Source: JANJUB01 sp031386985
GTDB lineage: Bacteria > Armatimonadota > Fimbriimonadia > Fimbriimonadales > Fimbriimonadaceae
Reading direction: 5' to 3'
Assembly (NCBI GenBank): GCA_031386985.1
Contig: JANNCV010000044.1
Location: 372,001 to 436,000, forward strand
Length of the DNA stretch: 64,000 bases
The notes below the pieces were generated by a model. It was not told where the DNA came from. It saw only the letters and a program-made list of their open reading frames with translations, and did no database searches. A program made the translations under genes and the position numbers. Shown in pieces: positions 41,119-49,393 of this stretch. Positions within the stretch are counted from its first letter, which is position 1; the number at the start of each line of letters is the position of its first letter.

Positions 41119-44100
41119 ATGTCCGGTTTGCGTCTTGGATTTCTCGTTTTAGCTTCAATTGCGGTTGCTAGTGCCCTTGCCGACGGCGGGGCATTTATGC
41201 TTGCCCCCGATATTCATGGTAATAAAATCGCATTCACCCGAGAAGGAGACATTTGGTTAGGTGATCTCGCCACGGGGCAAGCTCAGCGGCTTACGCGACA
41301 CGAGGGTCTTGAAACTCGCGCGCGGTTCTCACCGGATGGCTCGCAAATCGCATTTCAAGCTCAATACGATGGGGGTGGAACCCAGGTTTATGTTATGCCG
41401 ACCGCGGGAGGGATGCCCCGACGCGTTACCAACCACCTGAATTCGGCAGCCATAGAAGATTGGACCCCCGATGGAAGCAAGCTCCTTTGCCGCGGCCCCG
41501 GTGCAGAAGGGGTCCCCGAACCCTTCTTGATTTCGATCAACGGCGGCAACCAAGAAAAGCTCCCGATGCAGAAAATGGGAATGGCACATATGGCCACCGA
41601 TGGGCGCTTGGCTTTCTGCCGATTCATGGATATCGCGGGCGGCGCATGGTTCCGATACAAGGGTGGTTCGAAGAACGATATCTGGGTTGGCGATTTGAAA
41701 AATAGTTCTTTCAAGAAGATTTTTGAATCCAAAACTCAAGCCCAGTATCCCCAGTGGATCGGCAATCGTGTTTACTTCGTTCACGAAAATAACGCAACCT
41801 GGGCGTTGGCTTCCGTCGGCGAAAACGGAGGGAGCGCAAAGTATCTCAGCGGTTGGAACAACGAGGTCACCTACGATTTGCAAACCGACGGAAAACGCTT
41901 GGTGTACGTTCGCGGGAATGGGCTCGAAGTTTTTGATCCGGCGACGAGCAAAGCGACGCCAGTAACGATGGAATTGAGTAGCGACCACATTCATATGCGA
42001 CCATCGCGCGTTGAGGTTACGGCTTCGAACTATTCGATTACTCCAACCGGCAAACGAATCTTTATTGAGGCACGCGGTCAGCTCGTAACGGCTCCGGTAA
42101 AAGAAGGTGAGGTTAGGCTCTGGAAATCCATGCCCGGCGTGCGATTGCAAGCGCCGGTAATGTCGCCAAATGGCAAACGCGTCGCCTACGTCTCCGATGA
42201 AACCAGGGAGCAACAAGTCTTTGTTGCCGATGCTGACGGTTCAAATCCGAAGCAAGTAACCAAAGACGGTGGTCGTCAGATCACGTCGGTGGCTTGGTCG
42301 CCAACTTCAGATTTGCTTTCGGTGGGGGATAACGAGGCTCGAATCCGACTGGTATCTCCCGAGGGGACCAGCGACGTTGAAGTGAGCAAGGCTCGCCGCT
42401 ATCATACGAACCTCGCCAACAATTTCTCGCCGGACGGAAAGTGGCTTGTTTACGTTGAAGAGAAGCCTTGGACAAACCAGCTCGTCAATGTGATTTACCT
42501 TTACGAAATCGCAACGAAGAAGAAGGTTCAAGTTACAAGTGGCCGCTTCCGAGACGACTATCCGTGTTTCAGCTCCGACGGCAGATATCTTGCATACGCT
42601 TCCTATCGAACCGCGCCGATGACGGCTGACAATCTGTTTAGTCAACTGAACAGCGCGCAAGCCGCCCGAATCATCTTGATTCCATTGGCGAAGTCCACGG
42701 CGTCCCCTTTCCGCCCCAAGAACGAAGAGGAAGGGACGGCGGCTCCTGCCCCGGAAAAGGTGACCGAAGACAAGACGGTAAAGATTGATCTCGATGGTAT
42801 CCAGAATCGGATCATCGCACTTCCCGGCATTCTGGGCCAGATTTCTCAGATTGAAATTGTTGGAGATCGCGTGGTTTATGCCAACGAGGGCCAGATCATG
42901 TTTTACGATTTTGGGGCGAAAGCTGGCGGAACCCTAACAGCCGGTGGCGGTTTCTCCATTTCGGGCGATGGCAAGAGCTTGTTGACTCAGGGCCCTCGCG
43001 TTGTTCCCGTTGGCGGTCGAGACCTGCCTGCAACTGCGGGTACCGTCAGCACCCAAGGGTTCCGGCTAGAAGTTGACCCCGCCAAAGAGTGGGCTCAGAT
43101 TTATTGGGATGCGTGGCGACTTTGCCGCGATTACTTCTATGTTCGGAACCTGAACGGTGTGGACTGGGAAGCAATTGGCAAGAAATACGCAGCGCTTTTG
43201 CCTCAAGTACGGTCGCGTAACGAGCTCACTGAGCTCATCCGCTGGCTACAAGCTGAGCTTTCAATTGGCCACTCCTTCCGGGTGGATGTCAACCCATTCA
43301 TCGCGCCTCCAGCTAGCACGCCCGCTTATCTAGGGGTTGAAACAACGCCCGATCAAGGATTTCACCGCATCACCCGCCTTTACGATGGCGACGGGATGTC
43401 GGCTCCCGCTAACCTACTGGAACCGGGAAATGATGTTGGCATTGGAACCTATATCATAAGCTTAAACGGAAAACCGGCGAGCGCGAACACGGATTGGCGA
43501 GAGTTGATGCGAGACCGCGCCGGCCAAGTAATGTCTCTAACTGTTAACAACAAACCCTCGATTGAGGGAGCCCGCACAATCTTTGTGAAACCCCACTCAG
43601 CCGCGACCGAACGCGACCTCATCGAGCGCGATGCCGTAAAGAAGAAGCGCGAGCATGTAGATAAAGTTTCGGGCGGCAAAGTTGGCTATATCTACCTGGG
43701 CGGTATGAGCGATCCCGACATGGAGGACTTCGCCCTGCAGTATTTCGCCCAACTCGATAAAGAGGCCCTTATTTTTGATATCCGCGAAAATAACGGCGGC
43801 TATATCAGCGCAATCATCGTTAGCATTTTACGAAAAGAAACCTACCTCCGGCGGTCTCAGCGCAACTCAATCGAAGCTAGTTCTCGCTTCCCCGATGCCT
43901 TTGAGGGCCACCTCTCACTCCTCATAAATGAAGATAGCTACTCGGACGGCGAAGGCGGTCCGGCGAACTGGCGCCACGCCAAACTCGGTCCGATTATCGG
44001 CACTCGAACGTACGGCGCACTGGTTGGTTCAGCTCCGGCATGGCCGCTTATGGATGGTGGTGCGATCCAAGTTCCTCGTTACGGAAACTATCGAGAGGAT

Positions 44101-44301
44101 GTTGGGTGGGTGGTTGAAGGCCCCGGTATTTACCCCGACATTGATGTTGACAACGATCCAAACCTGTGGGCAAAGGGCACCGACGCCCAGTTGGATCGAG
44201 CGATCAAGGAGATGCTAGACAGGGTTGGCAAGAAGCCAATCCACCGACCGGTTCAGCCAGCAGATCCAGTTATCGGGAAAACCAAGGGTGGCGGCGGCTA
44301 G
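41119..44301 (+). CDS. Secreted tricorn-type protease (S41 family, beta-propeller and PDZ)
   Basis: About 1060 aa. A signal peptide (LRLGFLVLASIAVASALA) is followed by two WD40/TolB-like propellers (PDIHGNKIAFTREGDIWLGDL, then RFSPDGSQIAFQAQYDG and repeats up to ~600). A helical core (~650-740), a PDZ domain (~750-840) and a C-terminal S41 peptidase follow, with the catalytic-type Ser in NEDSYSDGEGGPANW near residue 945. Tricorn proteases degrade oligopeptides; this one should act outside the cytoplasm. ATG 41119 is preferred. The stop overlaps the DUF1003 gene by 4 nt. Confidence 0.92.
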   Translation: MSGLRLGFLVLASIAVASALADGGAFMLAPDIHGNKIAFTREGDIWLGDLATGQAQRLTRHEGLETRARFSPDGSQIAFQAQYDGGGTQVYVMPTAGGMPRRVTNHLNSAAIEDWTPDGSKLLCRGPGAEGVPEPFLISINGGNQEKLPMQKMGMAHMATDGRLAFCRFMDIAGGAWFRYKGGSKNDIWVGDLKNSSFKKIFESKTQAQYPQWIGNRVYFVHENNATWALASVGENGGSAKYLSGWNNEVTYDLQTDGKRLVYVRGNGLEVFDPATSKATPVTMELSSDHIHMRPSRVEVTASNYSITPTGKRIFIEARGQLVTAPVKEGEVRLWKSMPGVRLQAPVMSPNGKRVAYVSDETREQQVFVADADGSNPKQVTKDGGRQITSVAWSPTSDLLSVGDNEARIRLVSPEGTSDVEVSKARRYHTNLANNFSPDGKWLVYVEEKPWTNQLVNVIYLYEIATKKKVQVTSGRFRDDYPCFSSDGRYLAYASYRTAPMTADNLFSQLNSAQAARIILIPLAKSTASPFRPKNEEEGTAAPAPEKVTEDKTVKIDLDGIQNRIIALPGILGQISQIEIVGDRVVYANEGQIMFYDFGAKAGGTLTAGGGFSISGDGKSLLTQGPRVVPVGGRDLPATAGTVSTQGFRLEVDPAKEWAQIYWDAWRLCRDYFYVRNLNGVDWEAIGKKYAALLPQVRSRNELTELIRWLQAELSIGHSFRVDVNPFIAPPASTPAYLGVETTPDQGFHRITRLYDGDGMSAPANLLEPGNDVGIGTYIISLNGKPASANTDWRELMRDRAGQVMSLTVNNKPSIEGARTIFVKPHSAATERDLIERDAVKKKREHVDKVSGGKVGYIYLGGMSDPDMEDFALQYFAQLDKEALIFDIRENNGGYISAIIVSILRKETYLRRSQRNSIEASSRFPDAFEGHLSLLINEDSYSDGEGGPANWRHAKLGPIIGTRTYGALVGSAPAWPLMDGGAIQVPRYGNYREDVGWVVEGPGIYPDIDVDNDPNLWAKGTDAQLDRAIKEMLDRVGKKPIHRPVQPADPVIGKTKGGGG

Positions 44302-44807
44302 GCCAGGCTGCTCATGCTCTGGATTTCGTGCATCACGATGTCCGGCGCGACGTCTTCACACAGCTCGTTTAACTCGGAATCAACCGGAATCTCAAGCTTC
44401 TCCGCAATAAGTCGAAGCAGTCGGAGCGTATGGGTAACTTCATATTCCGCAAGCATGTCAATCTGCAAATCCAGCGATTCTTTTCGGCTATTGAGTTTGG
44501 CTTCTCGGTTTTGAGAAATCAGCACGAGAGTGGAAAGGAAAATTGCCTCCAAGGAAACGATCATCGTAAGCAACCCGAACGGATAGGGGTCAAACGGGTG
44601 AACATCAGCCACCCATCCCATGTTGATCGCAATCCAGATAATGAACCAAGCGGCGTGAAGATAGAGGAACTTCATTGAGCCCGCGAAGGACGTGATGGCA
44701 TCGGCGGCGCGGCTTTCGAAGGTACGAGCTCTCTCGGCTTCCTCACGAAGTTTTTCGATGACGCGAATATTTCGTTCCAGGTGGTGAGACAGGTTTATTT
44801 TGGGCAT
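44298..44807 (-). CDS. DUF1003 membrane protein
   Basis: A 169-aa protein. Two adjacent membrane helices form the DUF1003 core: FAGSMKFLYLHAAWFIIWIAINMGW and FDPYPFGLLTMIVSLEAIFLSTLVLISQNREA, preceded by a charged helix (ERNIRVIEKLREEAERA) and followed by LDLQIDMLAEYEVTHTLRLL. The family is widespread but its function is unknown. TAAACT lies 6 nt before the ATG, so it is probably leaderless. It converges on the tricorn-like gene. Confidence 0.92.
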   Translation of the reverse strand: MPKINLSHHLERNIRVIEKLREEAERARTFESRAADAITSFAGSMKFLYLHAAWFIIWIAINMGWVADVHPFDPYPFGLLTMIVSLEAIFLSTLVLISQNREAKLNSRKESLDLQIDMLAEYEVTHTLRLLRLIAEKLEIPVDSELNELCEDVAPDIVMHEIQSMSSLA

Positions 44808-44813
44808 GGCTGG

Positions 44814-44819
44814 AGTTTA
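44814..44819 (-). promoter_or_regulatory. Predicted -10 box (TAAACT), leaderless start of the DUF1003 gene
   Basis: TAAACT lies exactly 6 nt before the ATG at 44807, with no ribosome binding site. Confidence 0.55.
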
Positions 44820-44841
44820 GCCCAACTCGTTTTCTTATCTC

Positions 44842-45615
44842 TCATATGCCAAATTCTGCCCACACGGGCGTGTGATCGCTGGGTTTGAGTAGGCGGCGCG
44901 GAACCGGGTCTATTTTGCATGATTCGCAAAGCGGCAAAAGGCCATCCGATGCGTAAATGTGATCAATGCGCCATCCGGTGTTTCTTTCAACCGAAGTCAA
45001 AATAAAGTAATCAAAATAAGTGTAATGCCCCGGTCCCGGCGTGAATTGGCGGAAGCAATCATGCCAGCCCCAGCTTCGAATCGCATCCAGATGCCGAAAC
45101 TCTTCAGGGTGATGACCGCACCGACCGTAAACTCGTTTCGAATCGTATACATCGTCGGGGGTTGGAGCAATGTTAATATCTCCCAGCCAAACCACAAGAT
45201 CGGATGGCCGAAAACGCTCCGCGATCATCGCCCGAAACCGGGCTAACCAGCGAAGTTTGTATTCAAACTTGTCGGTGCCGACCTGAGTCCCATTCGGCAC
45301 GTAGGTGTTGACCACCGTCAATGGGCCGTATTGCGCCATCATGACGCGGCAATCTTCGGGGAAGGCGGGGTCTTCAAATCCGGTGCGAATTTGCTCTAAG
45401 GGCTCGCGCGAAATGATGGCGAGGCCGTTGTAAGACTTCTGCCCATGGAAGCTTACGTGATAGCCCGCCTCCTCGATTTCGGCGAAAGGGAACTTGGCGT
45501 CCTCTACTTTTGTCTCCTGAATTGCCAGAACATCAGGCTCGTGTTCGATCAACCAGTCAACCACGATAGGCATTCTCATTCGAATCGAGTTCACGTTGTA
45601 GGTGGCGATTTTCAT
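44842..45615 (-). CDS. xth: Exodeoxyribonuclease III
   Basis: About 257 aa. Motifs of the AP-endonuclease/exonuclease III family are present: MKIATYNVNSIRMRMPIVVDWL, DVLAIQETKVEDAKFP, TYVPNGTQVGTDKFEYKLRWL, WLGDINIAPTPDDVYD and the final GWRIDHIYASDGL...KPSDHTPVWAEF. It cleaves abasic sites and degrades DNA 3'-5'. ATG 45615 is chosen because the family N-terminus starts there; it overlaps the zinc-ribbon gene's stop by 4 nt, so the two genes are coupled. Confidence 0.95.
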   Translation of the reverse strand: MKIATYNVNSIRMRMPIVVDWLIEHEPDVLAIQETKVEDAKFPFAEIEEAGYHVSFHGQKSYNGLAIISREPLEQIRTGFEDPAFPEDCRVMMAQYGPLTVVNTYVPNGTQVGTDKFEYKLRWLARFRAMIAERFRPSDLVVWLGDINIAPTPDDVYDSKRVYGRCGHHPEEFRHLDAIRSWGWHDCFRQFTPGPGHYTYFDYFILTSVERNTGWRIDHIYASDGLLPLCESCKIDPVPRRLLKPSDHTPVWAEFGI

Positions 45616-46055
45616 TGGGTGGGCTCGCTCGGTGGTGGCTGTTCTTCCTGGTAACGAGGCTCGGGTTGATTGCACATCGGGGCGCAGCCACGGAAAACTC
45701 CGCCAAACATCACGATGATGAAAAGGAAGAGGAAGGGGCTCCGGCGCAAGGAACCGAAAAGATCAAGCAGGGGCCGGGAAACGTCGTGAGCAACGCCGCG
45801 AGCTGAAACGGCAACTTTCATGTTCCCGCACTCCCGGCATCGGATTCCGGCTGGTCCCATGATAACGCACTTTGTGCAGATCGGCCTCTCGCACTTCCCG
45901 CAACTGAGGTTTGTGGATGTTTTGGGGTGTCTGTAGCAGAACTGGTCGCCTTCTTTTGGGGTGCTATCGGCGGCGACTTTGGCGAATTCGAGCCCGCACC
46001 GTGAGCAGAATCTGTTTTCTTGCTCGTTTTCCTTTGCGCACCGCGGGCAGACCAT
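45612..46055 (-). CDS. Zinc-ribbon / B-box-like membrane protein
   Basis: A 147-aa protein. Residues 1-24 form a zinc ribbon (CPRCAKENEQENRFCSRCG). A second Cys/His cluster at about 40-77 (CYRHPKTSTNLSCGKCERPICTKCVI...CRECG) resembles a B-box-type zinc finger. A membrane helix follows near residues 105-122 and the tail is Pro/Gln-rich. Such proteins are common in Armatimonadota and Chloroflexota, and their function is unknown. TATAAT lies 7 nt before the ATG. It overlaps xth by ATGA, which suggests shared expression. Confidence 0.82.
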   Translation of the reverse strand: MVCPRCAKENEQENRFCSRCGLEFAKVAADSTPKEGDQFCYRHPKTSTNLSCGKCERPICTKCVIMGPAGIRCRECGNMKVAVSARGVAHDVSRPLLDLFGSLRRSPFLFLFIIVMFGGVFRGCAPMCNQPEPRYQEEQPPPSEPTQ

Positions 46056-46062
46056 GCGCCTA

Positions 46063-46068
46063 ATTATA
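46063..46068 (-). promoter_or_regulatory. Predicted -10 box (TATAAT), leaderless start of the zinc-ribbon gene
   Basis: A perfect TATAAT lies 7 nt before the ATG at 46055; it also serves xth if the genes are co-transcribed. Confidence 0.65.
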
Positions 46069-46090
46069 GTTTAAGGGCACAATCTATGCG

Positions 46091-46546
46091 ATGTCCAACA
46101 TACATGAGTATCCCGTTACCGTCAACTGGAGCGGCGGTCGAGACGGTTCTGGCCAATCGGTTTCCTCTCGAACCAACACGACAAACAAGATCAGCGTGCC
46201 ACCCGAATTTCAAGGCCCTGGCGATGGGACAAATCCCGAAGAGCTTCTAACGAGCGCGATTGCGAGCTGTTACAGTATCACGTTTGGCATCATGGCAGGC
46301 ATGCGTAAGCTCCCTTTGGAGGGAATCGAGACGAGCGCCGTTGGTTGCGTGGAGCAAAACGGGGCGAGCTTTGTTTACACGAACATCACCCTATCGCCAA
46401 CCGTTCGGCTGTCGGCGGGAGCGACCGAAGAACAGGTGAAAATGGCCGAAGAAATGGCCCACAAAGCCGATCTCTACTGCATCATCACAAACGCGGTTCG
46501 GGATAAAGTGAAAATCGCGGTGAATCCTACCGTCGTTGTCGGTTAG
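46091..46546 (+). CDS. OsmC-family peroxiredoxin-like protein
   Basis: A 151-aa OsmC/Ohr-type protein. The two redox cysteines are in AIASCYSITFGIMA and KADLYCIITNAV, the usual pair that reduces organic hydroperoxides. Other family segments are NPEELLTSAIASC and the late VKIAVNPTVVV. It is closer to OsmC than to Ohr by the internal spacing. It is divergent from the zinc-ribbon gene and convergent with the pilin operon; a palindrome-rich segment lies in the convergent gap. Confidence 0.88.
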   Translation: MSNIHEYPVTVNWSGGRDGSGQSVSSRTNTTNKISVPPEFQGPGDGTNPEELLTSAIASCYSITFGIMAGMRKLPLEGIETSAVGCVEQNGASFVYTNITLSPTVRLSAGATEEQVKMAEEMAHKADLYCIITNAVRDKVKIAVNPTVVVG

Positions 46547-46560
46547 CTTTTTCGGGCGTT

Positions 46561-46618
46561 CGGGGAAGTTCGGTGCTTCGCGTTCGGTCCGGAACTCCGA
46601 ACCTCCGAGCTTCCCCCG
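46561..46618. repeat. Palindromic segment between OsmC and pilin-operon genes
   Basis: CGGGGAAGTTCGG (46561-46573) can pair with CCGAGCTTCCCCCG (46605-46618), and inside it GTTCGG (46582-46587) pairs with CCGAAC (46597-46602). It fills the 80-bp convergent gap. It lacks a T tract, so it may be a repeat element, or a weak bidirectional terminator. Confidence 0.5.
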
Positions 46619-46626
46619 AGCTCGGC

Positions 46627-48276
46627 TTACCTCTCTCGCCAAGTAAGCGACTGCACCGACCAGACCTGCTTATCACCCGGCATCGCCGGCGGCATATTGC
46701 TCGCTAGTGCTGGCACTTGGAAGATAGACGGCACGTTCGTGCCCATGTCGAAGTAGTTCGAAACGAACGTTCCGGCAATCTCGTTTTGCTTGCGGCTCAC
46801 GATGGTGTCCATCGCATAAAATGCACCGGCCATCTTGAGCTGCGCCGATCCGTTACCGGTGGCGAGCATCAGGTCATTTCTTGCGACAAGTCCAATCTTA
46901 CTGGTCGTCGGGAAGGTCTCACCCGGCGCCGGAAGAAAGTTGCCATCAACTCTGATCGTTCCAGGCGAATAGATCGTGCCGCTACCCTTGTAGTAGACAG
47001 AGTCTTTCGCTCCAAGCTGGAGATCTCCGGAGAGACGAATAACGCCAGTGATGTTAAGCACGGCGGGGGTTGAGCCACTCGCGGGCGTAAAGCTCAAACT
47101 GTTGCCATTTGAGTCGGGGCCGAAGCTAAACGCGGCAGTTGTACTCTTGATCGTCGAAACATTCACGGACAATCCTTTCGAGTTGTAATAGGCGGTGTAG
47201 TTGTCATACTGAGAGCCACCAGCAGTATAAGTCTCAGCGCCGATTCCAGTGATGAGAGGGAATTTGATTCCGTAGCCCTCCAGGTCGTACGCTTCCGTGG
47301 TTCCGTTGTCACTGAACACGCTAGCCGACCCTTGGTTTCCACCCCATCCATCGTTTACAAAAACGCCATCAAGCGTGTTCTTGCTGGTGCCGCCATCAAT
47401 CAGGTCCGAGGTGCCGAGCGACGCAGTTCCGGAAAGGGCGATCTTGCCGTGCTTGCAGCGAACTTCGGAGTCCAGGGTCTCAACGGTGATTCCAGGCCCC
47501 ATGAGCGAGGGAACTATGCTCTCCAGCGCGGTTGGCATGTTATGATAGTTGTTCCCGATGTAGGCCTTGCCCGAAAACGTTGAGTTCATCTCCGTTACGG
47601 TCATCGGAGGATCATATACACCGTTGTTGTTTGAGTCATTGTACGGCTCGGCCGCGCTCCAAACTCCATCGTTGTTTGAATCCGTATAAGGCTCACCTGG
47701 GTCCCAGACGCCGTTGCTGTTTGAATCAGTAAATGGCTCAGCTCCGTCGCGGTGACCATTTGAGTTGAGGTCGCTGTATTCTTCGCCTTCACCGAGAAGG
47801 TGGACCGAACCGCGGATATCAACGTTGCCGTTTATGGCTTGCCCAGCGGCTCCGGTGCCCGCAAAAATTGCGTTATTCCAGATGCCAACATTCTTACCAC
47901 GAAGGCGAGATCTAACGCTGCGCGTAAACCCACTAATATTAGCCGAACACGTGATCCATCCGAATTTTGGGGTTGATCCTGGAGAAACCCATGCCGTCAC
48001 CGTGGCGTTCTCAGAAACGTTTGCTAGCGCGCTGGTTAAGTTGACAGTCGTGCTATCAAAAACTCCGCCACCGCTGTTCATGGCCGTAAGCGCTTGGGTT
48101 GTTGCAAGCTCAAGGCCCGCTTGGGCGGCTTGCAGGGCTAGGTTTGAACGGGATTGCCGATAAGTTCGGCGCAGATTTTGTGCGGTTAAGCCGCTAACCC
48201 CCAGGCAAACCGAGAGAAGAATGACCATGATCATCAAGGTCATGAAGGAAATGTAGCCTCGTTGTAGTTTTTTCAT
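46627..48276 (-). CDS. PilX-like pilus-operon protein with four EF-hand-like repeats
   Basis: A 549-aa protein. Its start RGYISFMTLMIMVILLSVCLG is a type IV pilus-associated membrane anchor of the PilX kind, with LALQAAQAGLELA following. At about residues 164-225 four 15-residue units occur in a row: DLNSNGHRDGAEP, DSNSNGVWDPGEP, DSNNDGVWSAAEP and DSNNNGVYDPP, matching D-x-N-x-D/N-G calcium loops. The rest is a beta-rich body with many Gly/Ser/Thr residues. It is the last gene of three coupled genes (4-nt overlaps), probably minor pilins or a pilus-tip protein; no assembly ATPase is nearby. Confidence 0.82.
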   Translation of the reverse strand: MKKLQRGYISFMTLMIMVILLSVCLGVSGLTAQNLRRTYRQSRSNLALQAAQAGLELATTQALTAMNSGGGVFDSTTVNLTSALANVSENATVTAWVSPGSTPKFGWITCSANISGFTRSVRSRLRGKNVGIWNNAIFAGTGAAGQAINGNVDIRGSVHLLGEGEEYSDLNSNGHRDGAEPFTDSNSNGVWDPGEPYTDSNNDGVWSAAEPYNDSNNNGVYDPPMTVTEMNSTFSGKAYIGNNYHNMPTALESIVPSLMGPGITVETLDSEVRCKHGKIALSGTASLGTSDLIDGGTSKNTLDGVFVNDGWGGNQGSASVFSDNGTTEAYDLEGYGIKFPLITGIGAETYTAGGSQYDNYTAYYNSKGLSVNVSTIKSTTAAFSFGPDSNGNSLSFTPASGSTPAVLNITGVIRLSGDLQLGAKDSVYYKGSGTIYSPGTIRVDGNFLPAPGETFPTTSKIGLVARNDLMLATGNGSAQLKMAGAFYAMDTIVSRKQNEIAGTFVSNYFDMGTNVPSIFQVPALASNMPPAMPGDKQVWSVQSLTWRER

Positions 48277-48836
48277 CTTGAGTTTTGTATGAGCACGGTG
48301 CTCTTCATTCGTGAGTAGCGTTCTTTCCCTAGAACCGTCTCTTTGGCGATCAAAGTGACGGTGATAGCCTTTCGGGAGCCAATCGTTGTTGACTGGAAAT
48401 TAGCGTAGGATTGATTGTATTGGGTTGACTCTGGCTTCGGATCCGTGTTTGCGATGCTTTCGGCAAGGATCGTGCTTCCCGGGGTCATAACCAGTCGGCC
48501 GTTCGATACTGAGAACGATCTCGCTACGCCATCGCTAGTGAGGGGATAGTTCAATTCTTTCTCGCCGGTCACGGGGTCGGTGGTTCCGGAGTACGAGGGC
48601 AACTGGAAATAGATGGTCTTTCCGTTCGTTGCGATCGTGACGATTACGGCGGTGCGCAGGGTGTCGCAGATTCGTCTCATTGCCTGAGCCGGGGGCTGCG
48701 AAACGTTCAGATCAGATTCGATGCGCCGAAGAGTCTTGCCGGAGTTGATTTGAACCGCAACAGTGGTGCCGAATACCATGACGACCGCGACCATCGTTGA
48801 CAACAGTTCCATAAGGGAATAGCCGCGTCTCTTCAT
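48273..48836 (-). CDS. Prepilin-type N-terminal cleavage domain protein (PilW-like)
   Basis: About 187 aa. The prepilin site is visible: MKRRGYSLMELLSTMVAVVMVFGTTVAV, with Gly before the cleavage point and Glu at +5. The rest is beta-rich. ATG 48836 is chosen because the site then lies at residue 5; the frame extends upstream to 48899. It overlaps the following PilX-like gene and the preceding gene by ATGA, so the three are translationally coupled. It is probably a minor pilin of a type IV or type II-like fibre. Confidence 0.85.
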   Translation of the reverse strand: MKRRGYSLMELLSTMVAVVMVFGTTVAVQINSGKTLRRIESDLNVSQPPAQAMRRICDTLRTAVIVTIATNGKTIYFQLPSYSGTTDPVTGEKELNYPLTSDGVARSFSVSNGRLVMTPGSTILAESIANTDPKPESTQYNQSYANFQSTTIGSRKAITVTLIAKETVLGKERYSRMKSTVLIQNSR

Positions 48837-49309
48837 CTGTAGCCTCCTAAAATCGTGCCCGTCTGGTACGAGCGGGTTTTGCCCGAAGTGCTCTTCCAAC
48901 TTAAGGCAACCCGAAGTTCAACGGCCCTGCCTGCGAGTTGAACTACCGTCAGAGTCCCCGTGGCGTTTTTTAGAGTTTGAGCGGGGCTGTACTTTGACGC
49001 ATCGTCAAGCGGAATGTTTGTGAAGCTGTAGGTTGGTGCAACGCTCGGGCTGGGATCAACAAGATTGAGCCCGCGCAGCGTCGTGAAATTTATGTCCTTC
49101 GGTTTTAGGAGCCGTAATTGCTCGATAAAGCGATTGCACAGTTGCGAGGCGATCGAATCTTCGCGAGCAACGACTTGAGATTTATCAATCATTGGCACCA
49201 AGGTATAGAGGGCGGCCGCGCCGAGAGATGCGACAAAAATTGCCGTGAGTGCATCTATCGAAAAGCTACCGAGGCGCTTGCTGACGCGGAGTTTGGGCTT
49301 TGTTTTCAT
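48833..49309 (-). CDS. Pilin-like protein (PilV-like), first gene of the operon
   Basis: About 158 aa. The N-terminus KTKPKLRVSKRLGSFSIDALTAIFVASLGAAALY resembles a prepilin signal with Gly before SFSID, but Asp replaces the usual Glu at +5. The C-terminal part is beta-rich, with VVQLAGRAVELRVALSWKS. ATG 49309 is preferred. The Glu-to-Asp change could affect methylation and assembly, so it may be a specialised minor pilin. It is coupled to the next gene by ATGA. Confidence 0.72.
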   Translation of the reverse strand: MKTKPKLRVSKRLGSFSIDALTAIFVASLGAAALYTLVPMIDKSQVVAREDSIASQLCNRFIEQLRLLKPKDINFTTLRGLNLVDPSPSVAPTYSFTNIPLDDASKYSPAQTLKNATGTLTVVQLAGRAVELRVALSWKSTSGKTRSYQTGTILGGYR

Positions 49310-49393
49310 AATCAACCAGGAATAAGATTCCCTAGTTATTATCGGCACCCTTACAGCAATAACTCCAGAAAAGTAGCTTCGGAAGGGCTTAGC

